In this document: positions 22,342-33,773 of the stretch, in pieces
Position numbering within the stretch: the stretch's first letter is position 1
Layout: each line of letters begins with the position of its first letter
Source: Gnomoniopsis sp. IMI 355080
Lineage: Eukaryota > Ascomycota > Sordariomycetes > Diaporthales > Gnomoniaceae
DNA: 64,000 bases
Assembly: GCA_027946555.1 (NCBI GenBank)
Contig: JAPEVC010000030.1
Coordinates: 124,001 to 188,000, forward strand
Direction of reading: 5' to 3'
Made by a program: the position numbers and the translations under genes
The notes under the pieces: model-generated
Databases searched by the model: none
Told to the model about the DNA's origin: nothing
The model's input: only the letters and a program-made list of their open reading frames with translations

Positions 22342-22426
22342 GCGTAAATGGTTTAGTGGTAAAATCCATCGTTGCCATTGTTTAACAATATTCGATGGGC
22401 CCCCGGTTCGATTCCGGGTTTACGCA
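22342..22426 (+). tRNA. tRNA-Gly (GCC) with a 14-nt intron
   Basis: The acceptor stem is GCGTAAA with TTTACGC and discriminator A. The D arm is GTTT-AGTGGTA-AAAT, the anticodon arm CATCG-TTGCCA..T-CGATG, and the T arm CCCGG-TTCGATT-CCGGG. Anticodon GCC is read directly. A 14-nt intron follows position 37, the canonical site; without it the RNA is 71 nt, usual for tRNA-Gly. The B box (GGTTCGATTCC) is perfect. A TTTTT run at about 22437 fits a Pol III terminator. Confidence 0.95.
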
Positions 22427-23366
22427 CTCTTGAACTCTTTTTATTCTTTATTCAAGAGTATTGATTCACTTTTGCTTCGGTGTGGCATGGCTGAGACGTT
22501 GATTTGTGAAGGTCGAGATCAACGCTGGCTGTTGCATGGAGTGACTAAGGCCGGTTATTGCATGTTGGAATGACTAAACGTTGGGCGTGGCCCCGTCGCA
22601 CCTTCCCAACTACGACAATGTGGATGGCAGAGATTATCGGGCCCGATAGAGATTGGAAGGGGAGGCGGTGAGGGATGCAGGAGAGGATTGCATTGTGTCC
22701 AATTTGAGATAGCGAGGGTGCATGGGGAGCAGCAAAGGAGCTTTTTTTATATTCTGAATTGTTTACTTCTAAAAATAAGAAGTAACTTCGCCTGGTTCAC
22801 GTTTGGATGATTATCATGTAGCAAGGACCTTGAAGTCACCAAGTGACTAACGGACTTCCTCGATCAAGCAGTGTCATATCCCCAGACAATGAATGTTCTT
22901 CACAATAGACTTGAATTAAGAACCCAGATACTATGGTATAAACACATGATTGGATGTCAGTTCGAAAGTGACCATGATCATTGTCTGTCTTGTGACAGAG
23001 TCAAGTGGCAATGAATGCTTGACCTCGGGATCAGCTGAAGGCTACCTAGGTATTGTTGTTGTTGGTTGGCATCGGCCACTCAGACCGTCGCCGCTTGCTA
23101 TACCCCTGCTGACTTTTAGCGGCCCGCTGCCAGGACATGCCAACTTGCAATTGCACAACAAGCAAGCATGGTCTGGCCACAACCGAACCTGGCGGACCTG
23201 AACCTCGTGCTTCTCAACTTCTTGACTGTTGGTTCTTTTCCCCACGGTCCGAACCCTACAGTACCGTATGCAGCACGGCAACTAGCATGGCCCTATCGTT
23301 TCCTTGAACCTCATTTCTGCTACAATAATAAAAGCTCAAGCTGCTCCTCCCACCCAGCATCACGTC
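22427..23366. other. Intergenic, promoter side of SEY1
   Basis: No supported ORF. A TACCTAGGTA motif occurs at 23044-23053. The interval holds the tRNA-Gly terminator and the presumed SEY1 promoter and leader. Confidence 0.5.
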
Positions 23367-26102
23367 ATGAACGGCCATTTCGCGGGCGTGGGCGACGCGC
23401 CCACTGCCCAACAATATGAACACGGCGTTCAAGTCATCGACGAGGAGAAGCAGTACAAGTACGCCACGCCTTTTTCGTTGTCCCTACTCAGGTCTCCCCA
23501 GACAGCATCAACAAGCTGACCGCCAATATAGCTCCGTCCTGAACGATTACCTTGTCAAAACACATGTCGCCGAGGCGGGCTTCAACTACCACCTCATCTC
23601 CGTCTTTGGTTCCCAGTCCACCGGCAAGTCCACCTTGTTGAACAATCTCTTCGGCACCGAGTTCAGTGTAATGAGCGAGACCGAACGACGCCAAACTACA
23701 AAAGGAATATGGATGTCCAAGAACAAGAAAGAGTCCGCCTCCGGTGGCAGTGTCAAGCTGGCCGACAATATCCTGGTTATGGACGTCGAGGGTACCGATG
23801 GTCGCGAGCGCGGCGAGGACCAGGACTTTGAGCGCAAGAGCGCCCTGTTCGCCTTGGCCACAAGTGAGGTTCTCATTGTCAACATTTGGGAGCACCAGGT
23901 TGGCCTATACCAGGGCGCCAATATGGGACTTCTGAAAACCGTTTTTGAGGTCAACTTGCAGCTCTTCCTAAAGGATAAACAGTGAGTATTCCCCAACACA
24001 CTTCTTTGGCAACAAACACTGATAGGAAGTTATAGATCTACACCGAGGTCACTCCTCTTCTTTGTCATTCGCGACCACATCGGGAATACACCCTTGGAGA
24101 ATCTACGCAACACACTAGTCCAGGATTTGACAAAGATCTGGTCCTCGTTATCGAAGCCACAAGGACTCGAGAATTCGAAAATCGAGGATTACTTTGACTT
24201 CGCCTTCGCCGCTCTTCCGCACAAAATCCTACAACCCGAGAAGTTTGTCTCCGAAGTGGATGCTCTTGCCAACAGGTTCACGGCCGGCCATCGTTCGACC
24301 GAGGATCAAGAGTTCAAGGGTGGCGTTTTCCTCTCCGAGTACCATCGCAGGATTCCTGCTGACGGCTTCTCCGTTTATGCCGAGGGCATCTGGGACCAAA
24401 TTGTGAACAACAAGGACCTTGATCTGCCAACTCAGCAAGAGCTGCTCGCGCAATTCCGTTGCGACGAGATTACCCGTGAAGTCTTGGTTGCCTTTGATGG
24501 CGCAATTGTGCCCTTGGAGGAGCAGCAGCAAGACGCCGCCCGCGCAGGCATCCCTACTGTTCTCGCGGACCTAGGTGCCACCGGCAAGGCCGTCCGCTCG
24601 AAGACGACTAAGGCGTTTGAGGTGCAGGCGAGTCGATACCATAAAGCGGTATACAAGAGGAAGCATGTCGAGCTGGAGGAGAAGATCGATGCCCGTCTTA
24701 GGCCTCTGTACCAGGGCCAGATCATGGCAGCTCACAAGAAGGGTGTCTCTGCTTTCACCGACGCTGTGACGAACGCTGTCAAGGCTGGCCAGAAATCTGG
24801 CGGCCAGTATGAATTTGCCGAAATTGTCGAAAAGCAGAAGAGCAAACATTCCGACATCTTCAAGAAGGAGGCGCAGAGTCTTGCCATTGAGGGTGTGCCA
24901 TGGACCAATTTCAAGCCTCAATACTTGCTATTCGGAAAAGAGCTGGATGAGGTTGGTGCGCGACTGAGAAAGGATGAGATGCGCCGGCTCGCCACACGTG
25001 TCGAACGCTGGGTCCGGTCCCGCCTAGGGGATGCGGTCGGGTTGGAGTTCAACAGGATTGGTTCTGGCCGCGGCGGTTCCGGTGCTCCAGAGGACGACGA
25101 GAAACCGTCTAGCGAAAAAGACTTGTGGGATCGCATTTGGACCGTATTCGTGTCTGTCGTGACTGAAGCGCAAGGCAGATTCAAGGACCGAGCCAAGAAC
25201 TTGGAGGCTACAGATGACGAGGTCGAGGTTGGTCTTTGGAGACTGCGACGCAAGAGCTGGGTGGCGCTGCACGAAAAAGTTGAGGAAGAAGTGATGGAGG
25301 GCAACATTCTCCTCAAACTGCGCGAGAACTTCGAAGACAAATTCAGGTACGACGAGGCTGGAGTTCCGAGGATATGGCGCCCCAGCGACGATATCGAGGG
25401 AATCTACACTCGCGCTCGCGAGTCAACGTTGCAGCTCATCCCGCTGTTGTCAAGATTCAGGCTGTCAGAGACTTATGGCCCCCCTGACCTGCCTGCCTTC
25501 ATCGGCAATCAGCCTCACGGAGTCGAGCCGAGCGATGAGGAGGACCTCACACCCATTGGTGGCGTTGATGAGGAAGAGGGCAAGAGCCTCGAGGAGGAAA
25601 TGACGGTGCTCAGTGAGAGTAAGAGACAAGATCTGGTAATTCGCTTCAAGAAGACAGCGGATGGCGTCTATGTGGAGGCGAAGCGAAGTGCTCTTGGAGG
25701 TATCACACAGATACCACTCTACTTCTACGTTATATGTTTGATTCTGGGGTGGAACGAAATATGGATGGGTAAGTGCTTCCAAATCTGTCAAATATTGCTG
25801 ATGCTAATACGTCTTTAGTTCTCCGCAACCCTGTCTTATTCATAATGCTTTGCATGTTCGCAGGCGGCTCCTACGTTGCTTACAACCTCAACCTCCTGGG
25901 ACCAATGATGCAGATGGCCAACGCCGCCAGCAACCAGGCCGTCGACATTGGAAAGCAGAAACTTCGGGAATTTTTGGAAAACAACGAGACGGCGCGCACG
26001 GCGGTTGGAATGCCGGCACGAAAGGACACTGATGCTATTAGCCTCGATACCCTCGACAGCAAAGGCAAGCGCCGTGAGGAGGATGACGAAGACGATATTT
26101 GA
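23367..26102 (+). CDS. SEY1: Sey1/RHD3-family dynamin-like GTPase (ER fusion)
   Basis: Four exons, 23367-23458, 23532-23981, 24036-25768 and 25819-26102, give 852 residues, typical for the family. Sey1 is the fungal atlastin-type GTPase that fuses ER tubules. Visible are the G1 loop FGSQSTGKSTLLNN, switch region RRQTTKGIWM, G3 in MDVEGTDGRERGEDQDF, and the RD motif FFVIRDHIGNTPLENL. A long helical middle domain follows. Near the C-terminus are two membrane segments (IPLYFYVICLILGWNEIWM and LFIMLCMFAGGSYVAYNL) forming the ER hairpin, then a short acidic cytosolic tail. Start MNGHFAGVGD matches the family's usual opening. The first donor is the less common GTACGC. It converges with the RNase H2A gene, about 210 bp apart. 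Confidence 0.96.
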
Positions 26103-26313
26103 TTGTGTGTGATGGAAATATCTGTAGATACTCTCGGTGCCATCCTCACCTACTTTGTTAGCCGGACGCCGACACAGGATATCCCACTGTTCCGTAAATA
26201 TTCCGTTAGACAGACAAACAACGGCGGCCGGGCTCCTCAACTCCTACAATGATACAAAAACAGTCCCAATCCCCGAAACACCAAGATTGCAATGAATGCT
26301 CACACTGTCCAGA

Positions 26314-27342
26314 TCAGAATGCCTCTAATCCCACGGGTGTCCCAAACCATGTTCCCAGCTCATCAGCATCTTTATCGCGATCGTTATTCCCTACGAAAAA
26401 GTCCGTCACCCGACTAGTCTCTGTGTCTTCCTCGACTGGCCATTCCACCCGGACACCCTTGTTGGCCGTGGACTCTATCATATCCTTTGCGGTACCCCAG
26501 CTAAATCTGCACTCGGGTCCCCATCCGAAGACAGGGTGCATGTTGCCCCTCATCCAGTTCACACACCGCGCATCACTCGGATAGCCGGAACCCCAAGCCA
26601 TGCCCTCCCCGTCCTCGTCGTCCTCTTTCCTTGCTTCGTAAAGCACCTTCAAGCAGGCATCCCGTGTGACCTTGGCACACACACTTGCGGCGCTCACACA
26701 CGGGTACAAGCTATCCGCCTTCTTGGCGACCGTGATGCTCACTGCAGGGAAGACTCGCTCGAGCTTCTTCTGGTACGCAGCCGGCTGCCCAATGGTGTCG
26801 ACAAAGATCTCCTTGACATTGACGCCGCGCGCGAACACGCCCTTGATCAGCTCAATCGTCGCATCCATCGCCTGCGCATTGAGGTTGTACGTAGCCGGCT
26901 TGAACATGGCGGCCGAGATTGACCGCGCAGACAGCGCCGTTGTCGCCCATCCCGTCTGCGTATAGAGCTCCTCATCTTCCGATGGCGTACACAGCGTTTG
27001 CATCAGGTTGGAGCGCACCGCGGGCGTGAGCACCTTGGAATCGTCAAAGTGGTGCTTCTCTCGCAGCAGCGGGTCGGAGAGCGCGAGCGGCAGGTAGAAG
27101 ATGCCGTAGACCATGGGGCCGAGCACAGGCCCGCGGCCGGCCTCATCGACGCCGAGACAGCAAGGTGGGCCATCTGCTGCTTCGGAGGTGGAGGAGGGGA
27201 GCAAGGTCGGAGGCACGGGCGAGAAGTGTGTATAGCTGTCGCCGGCGAGCAGGGCGTCACGGTGGATGGAGGGCGGGATGAAGACGGAGGGCACGGGGGT
27301 TTCGAGGGCGACGTCGGCGTCGAGCATTTGTGTGTCGTCCAT
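26314..27342 (-). CDS. RNH201: Ribonuclease H2 subunit A
   Basis: Single exon of 342 residues, started at MDDTQMLDAD (27342); an in-frame ATG at 27420 would add 26 Lys/Thr-rich residues. RNase H2 cuts the RNA strand of RNA/DNA hybrids and single ribonucleotides in genomic DNA. The first catalytic block is LGVDEAGRGPVLGPMVY. Others are HFDDSKVL (Asp), VKEIFVDTIGQP (third Asp) and SAASVCAKVTRD with its conserved Ser-Lys. The segment GSGYPSDARCVNWM is characteristic of eukaryotic subunit A, which works with subunits B and C. It is divergent from CENP-C, 512 bp away, which suggests a shared promoter region. Confidence 0.95.
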   Translation of the reverse strand: MDDTQMLDADVALETPVPSVFIPPSIHRDALLAGDSYTHFSPVPPTLLPSSTSEAADGPPCCLGVDEAGRGPVLGPMVYGIFYLPLALSDPLLREKHHFDDSKVLTPAVRSNLMQTLCTPSEDEELYTQTGWATTALSARSISAAMFKPATYNLNAQAMDATIELIKGVFARGVNVKEIFVDTIGQPAAYQKKLERVFPAVSITVAKKADSLYPCVSAASVCAKVTRDACLKVLYEARKEDDEDGEGMAWGSGYPSDARCVNWMRGNMHPVFGWGPECRFSWGTAKDMIESTANKGVRVEWPVEEDTETSRVTDFFVGNNDRDKDADELGTWFGTPVGLEAF

Positions 27343-27854
27343 GTTGGTGGTGGTGGTGATGTTGAGAGGCGTTCCAATAGCCTTTTTTACTGTTTGATTT
27401 ATTGCGAGCCGGCGGCGCATTCATGTACACATATCGACAATTTGTTGACTTTGGGTCGTGATCGACCAAATTCCCCCGGCGCATGGAAGCGCGTCGGTAC
27501 CGCGTCTTCCACGCGCACAAGCTCCACAAATTGACGCCAAGACCCCTGCAAGCTAGGCTCCACACCCCTGTACTGGCTGCCGCTTTGTCCTGGCTTGGGG
27601 GGTGTCTTGTCTTGTCCTGTAAGGATGTTTATTGAAGAGAGAAACAACACCAACCTGCAACTGGCGCGAAGAGCCATACCCTGACTTGATCTGACAGGCA
27701 ACTCATTGCATTGAATTGAAGTGCTGCCTCCAGCTCTGTCTGTGTCGCTGTCCGACATTACAAAAGTAATCTCGGCCCTTTGTTTACTTTCCCTTGTTGC
27801 AGGAACTTGTCTCAAACCTTTAAGCTTGGATGCGCCCGGGGCTCGATACCGACA
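27343..27854. promoter_or_regulatory. 512-bp divergent promoter interval, RNase H2A and CENP-C
   Basis: The only sequence between the two start codons, on opposite strands. No ORF with family similarity and no clear TATA box were seen. Promoter function is inferred from gene arrangement. Confidence 0.5.
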
Positions 27855-29938
27855 ATGGCACCGCGTCAGTCATCCGCGCAACGGCGCTCCACTGCCACTA
27901 CTGAGGCTTTCCATGATCTAGGTGTTCGCGGCCGGTATGTGACTGTGATCTGTCCCGCTCGCGACCAATGCGACGGCTTTTGAGCTGACTGGCCTGGCGA
28001 ACAGCAAAACTGGCGTCTTCCTGAAGGATACCGGCGCGCGCGACGAACATGGCATGCAACCTCTCGACGATATCTTTTCGTCGCCTGACAAGGAGAATGA
28101 TGGCGACGAGCCTGACGAGGAAAGCGATGAGGAGCCCATGGATATTGACGAGGGTAAGACCTACCGGAAATACGCGTGTTGTTTGCGGGCAAGACACTGA
28201 CGCGATGCAGTGACCGCGCCAGCACCATCGGCTTTCATGAACGGCCCTCCACCGCGCTATAGATCGCCGCCAAAGACCAATCTCAATTCGCCCGCGCGCA
28301 GAGCCCCCGGCCTCTCGTCCTCCCCGCTTCGGCCTGCCCACGTCACGTCATCACCTTCCGGCGCCAGATCTGTGCAGAGACAGCTCAATTTCCAAAAGAA
28401 TAATGGACTTCTTGCTAACAAGCCGACCCTGCCCAGACCTAATGGAGTAAAGGGCAAGGGCAAGGCTGCTGCTGCTACCAATGGCTATGGGAGCTCGTCG
28501 GAAAATGAACAAGAACACGAGCAGGAAGAGGAATCTATGGCAATGCTAGACGGCGCTGATGACTACGGTGTTGATGAGGAGCAGGAACAAGAGCCGGAGC
28601 CTGAAGATGACGCAGAAGAAGAGGAGGAGGAGCAAGAAGAGGAAGAAGTGGCGCCACCATCGTCGGCGAAGAAGGGCAAAGGACGCCCGAAGAAGACCGC
28701 ACCACCACCGATCCAAGAAGAGGACGAGTCTGACGCAGTCATCGCCTCCATTGAGGAAGTTACGGAACCCGCTGAGGAAGAACCAGCCCGTGCAGGCAAA
28801 AAACGAGGGAGGCCTTCCAAGAAGACCGCCATGGAGGACGAGGCCGAAAAGCAGCCCGCTGCAAAGAAGACGAAGCGCGTTCCGAATGTTGGCGACGAGC
28901 AGGCTGGGTCATCGAACCAGGCCTCCGCACCAAAGCCCAGGGGTCGCAAACCCAAGGCTGCGGTCGCTGAAGGAGCAGAAAGTTCCGAGGCGACTTCCAT
29001 ACCAGCTGCTAAGAAAAAGCTCGGCCGAAAGCGCATATCCAACGGCGTGGGTGATACGTCAGTGGCAGAAGTTCCGCGTGGCCCCCCTCTTCCCAAATCT
29101 CGTGGACTGGTGATTTCGAGGCGTGAGACCCCGGGCGCAGGATCAATGTTCACCACGCGATCCGGACGGACTTCATTCCAGCCGCTCAAGTACTGGGCCA
29201 ACGAGCGAGCTGAACTGGACGACGACGACGAATTCTTTGACGGCAAGGAAAAAATACGCCTTCCACACATCAAGAACATTGTCCGTTACGATGAACCCGA
29301 GCCCAAAGAGAAGAGCACCAGTCGCAGGGGTAAAGGTGCGCGAGGCAAGCCGGGCCGCAAGAAGCGCGGAGGCTTTCACGATGATGCCGATGACGACCTG
29401 GAACCATGGGAGGAAGATGGCGATATTATTACGGGCGAAGTGGTCGTGTGGCAGCCTGAGCACGAATTCAACCCTCCCGGACCAGATGAGCAAATCGAGG
29501 TTGCACCTGATGAGCAGATTGCTGTATCGGCGAACGCTATAGAGACGCGCGAGATCCGGAACGCGAGCTTCAAGTTCGCCAAGACGCTCAGTATGCCCTT
29601 TTTCGGATCGGGCGTTGTCGACCTGCCGCCAAACACCGAGAAGAAGCCCAAGAATTCGCGCAAGATGCACATGAGCTTCTTTGTGTTCGCGGGCAGGGTC
29701 CAAGTCACAGTCGCGGATACTGTGTTCAGCATTGGCCGTGGAGGCATGTGGTTTGTGCCAAGAGGTAAGCACCCTCCGTTGTTCTTCAGCGTTCTCGGTG
29801 AGCAGATGGACTAACGATGGGTTTTCAGGCAATTACTATAGTATCGAGAATGTGTCCGATAAGCCCGCGCGGATATTCTTCTCGCAGGGCTGTGAGATCA
29901 ATGGCGCGGCGGCGGGTGATGTCAGCCAGATGGCCTGA
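27855..29938 (+). CDS. CENP-C/Mif2 inner kinetochore protein
   Basis: Four exons, 27855-27934, 28005-28153, 28211-29764 and 29829-29938, give 630 residues. CENP-C bridges CENP-A nucleosomes and the outer kinetochore. The N-terminus (MAPRQSSAQRR, then HDLGVRGRKTGVFLKD) resembles the Mis12-binding end of fungal homologues. The middle is acidic and low in complexity, with AT-hook-like motifs KGRPKK, KRGRPSKK and PRGRKPK. The CENP-C signature is near residue 390: RSGRTSFQPLKYW. The C-terminus from about residue 500 is the cupin dimerisation fold (MHMSFFVFAGRVQVTVADT, FSIGRGGMWFVPRGNYYSI, ARIFFSQG). The final exon completes the cupin. All junctions keep phase. Confidence 0.95.
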
Positions 29939-30881
29939 AAAAAGAGAACTGTGAGGCCAGAGAGCTGTCTTTTGTACGAGGTCCAGTGAGGACGAACATA
30001 ATGTAGTTTGGACTGAATCGAAAGGGTCCTTGTGGGTTGAATGTTGGCGAACAAGAGAGGCATCCTTGCCGACTTGATCGCTTTCTGAGCCCGTAATGAA
30101 GGCCACCGAGTCCTTCGCAAGCTCTTTCTGAGCCTACGAAAGGCGCTGTGGGTGTCAAGCTTGGAGAGTGGGCAAGTCAACTTCTTTGATACCTTGACTA
30201 CCGGACCAACACCAGATGCTGCTTTATCAAGACCAACTTTGTGGCTCTCACCACATGGCAAGCCTAAACTTTTTTCAACGAGTGTCCATGCTGCCTTGTT
30301 TGAGAAAGACATGGTTGTGCTTGATATGTGTCTACTTCCGTTGCGAGCTTTGTAGGACTCGCAGTCGCGACACGTGATAGAGAACGAAGCTTGATGCTGA
30401 GATACCTTACATTTGCAGCGTATTCGCAGCGCCCACGCAATGGCAGATATAAATCGGTCATGTTTGATACCGAATCATGTTGAGAGCGAACGACGTGGAA
30501 GCAAAGCAACATTTCATTATGTATTTTCAAAATCATGGTTGCTGAGAAAAGGGTATCATGTTTGTGCTTGTAATGCTGTGAGAGGTCCTTAATAGCCATG
30601 CTGCTTTCCTCATACCGTCCCTCGACGCCACGCAGTACATGAAGAGTGGAATTGGGTTGAGCATTCCTTGCGCGTGCCCATTAAGTCTCAGTTGTGCCTC
30701 TGGTATGGCCAGGCGGCACTTAGGTGAAATATCACTCGCGTGTTCAACAAACGTATCTCAGGCGAAACCGCTTACACACAATCGCCCACAGAAGGCCCAG
30801 CCCTATCGGATATCGAAACACTTCCGGCTCAGAAGAGAGAGAGCTGGGTCGGAACGACGCGTGCCACATCTTCGCTCGGCT
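29939..30881. other. Convergent intergenic region, no gene seen
   Basis: 3' flanks of CENP-C (plus) and YME2 (minus). Short ORFs occur without similarity to known families. Confidence 0.5.
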
Positions 30882-33773
30882 TTAGGACTCCTGCGTAAGA
30901 ACCTTCTTCAATTTGGCCATCTCTAACTCAAAGTCGCGGATCTTGGTCTGACTGGTGGACAGCTTGGCGAGTAAATAGTTGATTCGCTCAGTCGTCTCGT
31001 AGGGCTGTTTAGGCAGCGAGGCGAGGAGGCTGAGCTCCGATTCGACCTGAGAATTTTTTTGTCAGTTTGGGTTATCTTATGACCTGAAGAAACCGCCCGC
31101 GTGAAACATCTGATGGCCGTGACTGGTATACACGACGACAGGAAACTGAGGCCTGATGAGTGAGTGAGATTAATGGACACCAACCTTGTCAATTGTCTTT
31201 CCTTCAACCTTGCTCAACTCCGTCAGCACAGCAAGATCCATCTTTGCCGCCAACACCCTATCTTTCAGCAAATGGTTGAACGCAGCCTGATATACTGGTC
31301 TACCGGCCGCAATCGTCCGTGGGCGCCCGCCCTGGTTCTTCACCGTGATGAGCTCCACGGCCGCCAAGTTCTCGAGTGCTGCCTCGCCATCGTCCGGGCC
31401 AGTCGTTGACGCGGCAAAGGTGTTGGACAGCAAGACCTCATTGTACCGCAGAGACTCCTTCTTTGCAATCTCCTTGATGAGCATCCAGGCTTGCTCGGGG
31501 GAGTACTTGCGGTCAGAAGGCCTGGAGAGGAGGAAGAGCTTGATGATCTCACTGGCTGACTGGTCGATGATCTCTTGCGCAGCGTCAAAAGGCGACAGGC
31601 CGGTCTTCATTCGCCGGGCGAGGAATTCGAGATCAGTGAGGCGTCCTCCCAGAACACCGATTGCTTGATCGAGTTCCTTTTCGAACCTGGTATCTTCGAT
31701 CTGTACTTCCTCGTCTTCTCGGTCTGGTATGGTCTTCTTGTCGCCCTGTTGAGTCTTCTGGTCTTGTCCGTCTTTAGCCTCCTCTTTGTCGCCACGCTGC
31801 GCTTCCTCGTGATCTGTGTCTTGCTGTTTGGTCTTCTTCTTGGGCTTGGTCTGTTCGAGATGGCTCAAGACGTATCTTTTGGCAACTTCGTCAGAGAGGT
31901 CGCCGAGTGTGATGGCGCGGAAGACTCTATCAGGCATGGCCTTGGCGAGTGGCTTCGAGTGGGATGCGTCACTCGTCAGGAAAACCACATGAGCAATGTT
32001 GGCCTGTACTAGTGCAGCTGACCACTGAGAAAGTTTGTCATAGACGATGCTGGTCTCTTCGTTCTTGAGCAAGAAATTGTCAATGACAACCACCGCCCTT
32101 CTCTCAGGATGAGCCTCCAGGAAAGCATCGTCACTCAAATTCTCGTCGGCTTGATCCTTCTTGCGATCTGCCAAGGAAATCTTCTTCAGAGCCGCGGCAG
32201 TATTTTCGAGGATCTTGTTCAGTTGCGAGTCCAACGTCTCGGAGAAGCCGGATTTGACTCCAGTTGTGCTCTGTATGGCGAGATCCACGAGACTGCTCAG
32301 TTGATTGGCCCATGAAAACACAGGTCGGTATCCCACCTGGCCAGCGAGCTTCTTGATCGTGGTGCTCTCGCCCTTGGCTTCTACGACTGGTTTACAGTCG
32401 ATCACCAGGACATCCTTCCGCCCGCCAAGAGCCTGGTCCAAGACAAGCTCTTCCTTTCCTGAGCCTCGGGGGCCCTGCACCACAATGAACGTATCCGCGG
32501 ACTCCAAGAGCCATGTCTGTAATTGTTCGATATCTTTCCGGTGAGTGACTACCGCCTTTAGCCCGGGATCCTCGCGCTTCTGCCTCGCGAAACTCAGAAT
32601 GTCAGTGGTCTGACGCCTGAACCATTGGAAGATCTTATTGTCGGACAAGTGGAAACGCTTGGTGATGTGTGCCTCAATGAAAAACTCGCGGACTGGGTCG
32701 AAGACCATGACAGAAATGCCAGCCAGAAGTGCAGCGAGTAGTGGAATGACAATCCGGGGATGGTTGCTGATCCAGTCCCAGATATGGTGTGCCTTGACTT
32801 TCTGCTCATAGGACAACCGGAGTTTAGTACCGGCCTTGCCGCCGCCCATTTCCTCAGAGATGACTAGCCCATGCATACAATTCCGAGCCATAATGCTGTC
32901 TCGTGTGAAAGCAAAGTCCAGCATGGCGTACTTGGGCAACACCTTTGAGTCTGAGGGCTGCGTCATGATATCGGCAATTCGACCATACTTCCTGAACAGA
33001 GCGAAGAGGCTCTCCTGCGATAGCTCCACAGCCTCAGAGCCAGGTTCCTTTGGGATGAACTCGACCCTAAGCCTGCTCTGCGGATACCGTGCCATGTCCT
33101 CCAGCCAGGGCACACCATTGACCAGGCCGACCTTGATCCCTCTGAACGGGTTGAACCAGGGCTTAATGGGTTTCTGCTGCAGGGACTTGGCCAGCTTCGC
33201 CTCGATCTCAACGGGCGAGGCGTCAGCTGGGTGAGAGACCTTGACGAAGCAGCCGCCATCCTTGAGTCTGGGAATCAGCTCGGTCACTTTCATGGAGCCA
33301 TCGTCGGGGATGGTGCGCTTGACCAAGTTGATCGGGTTTGTGATGCCAAGAGAAGCTTTATCGAAGCGTTGGAGGAGTTTGGACAGGTCCTCATCTGACT
33401 GGGCAAATCGGCCCACCAACAGGTAGTTCGTCCAGCCATAGAAGAGCTTTATGGGGAAGATGTTGTCAAAGAAGAGGATTGACTCGTTAGGACCAGCATA
33501 GATATGCCCGGACTTTTGATCCCCTGTTGCCGTGGTCTCCCATCTCTTTGCCGCAGCAGTCTGTAGTTGGACGCCCCCATCAAGCCCTGTTCGAGATGGA
33601 GAGCTCCGTGCGGTGAAGTTTTTCGAAGAAGATGGTAGTCCAGAACTGATCGGACGACTCAGGCTGGGTTGCAGGAATCCGCGCCATGGCCTTCGAAATG
33701 CACAGACGTGACCAGTCAAGGCCAAGCCCCGAGGAGAGCTGGCAGGGCCTGCAAAGACGCGTCGGGAGATCAT
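30882..33773 (-). CDS. YME2: Mitochondrial escape protein 2 (Yme2)
   Basis: Two exons, 33773-31185 and 31046-30882 (donor GTTGGT, acceptor TCTCAG), give 917 residues, about the family's length. Yme2 is an inner-membrane protein linked to mitochondrial DNA maintenance. The N-terminus is a basic Ser/Arg-rich presequence. A region around residues 165-310 has the RNA-recognition-like part (for example YAMLDFAFTRDSIMARNC). A single membrane segment follows at about 342-360 (IVIPLLAALLAGISVMVF). The AAA-like domain has the P-loop VQGPRGSGKEEL near 432 and VVVIDNFL as Walker B. A charged Lys/Glu/Gln linker lies near 640-700. Exon 2 adds a coiled-coil tail (LSTSQTKIRDFELEMAKLKK). The symbol is from family recall. 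Confidence 0.93.
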
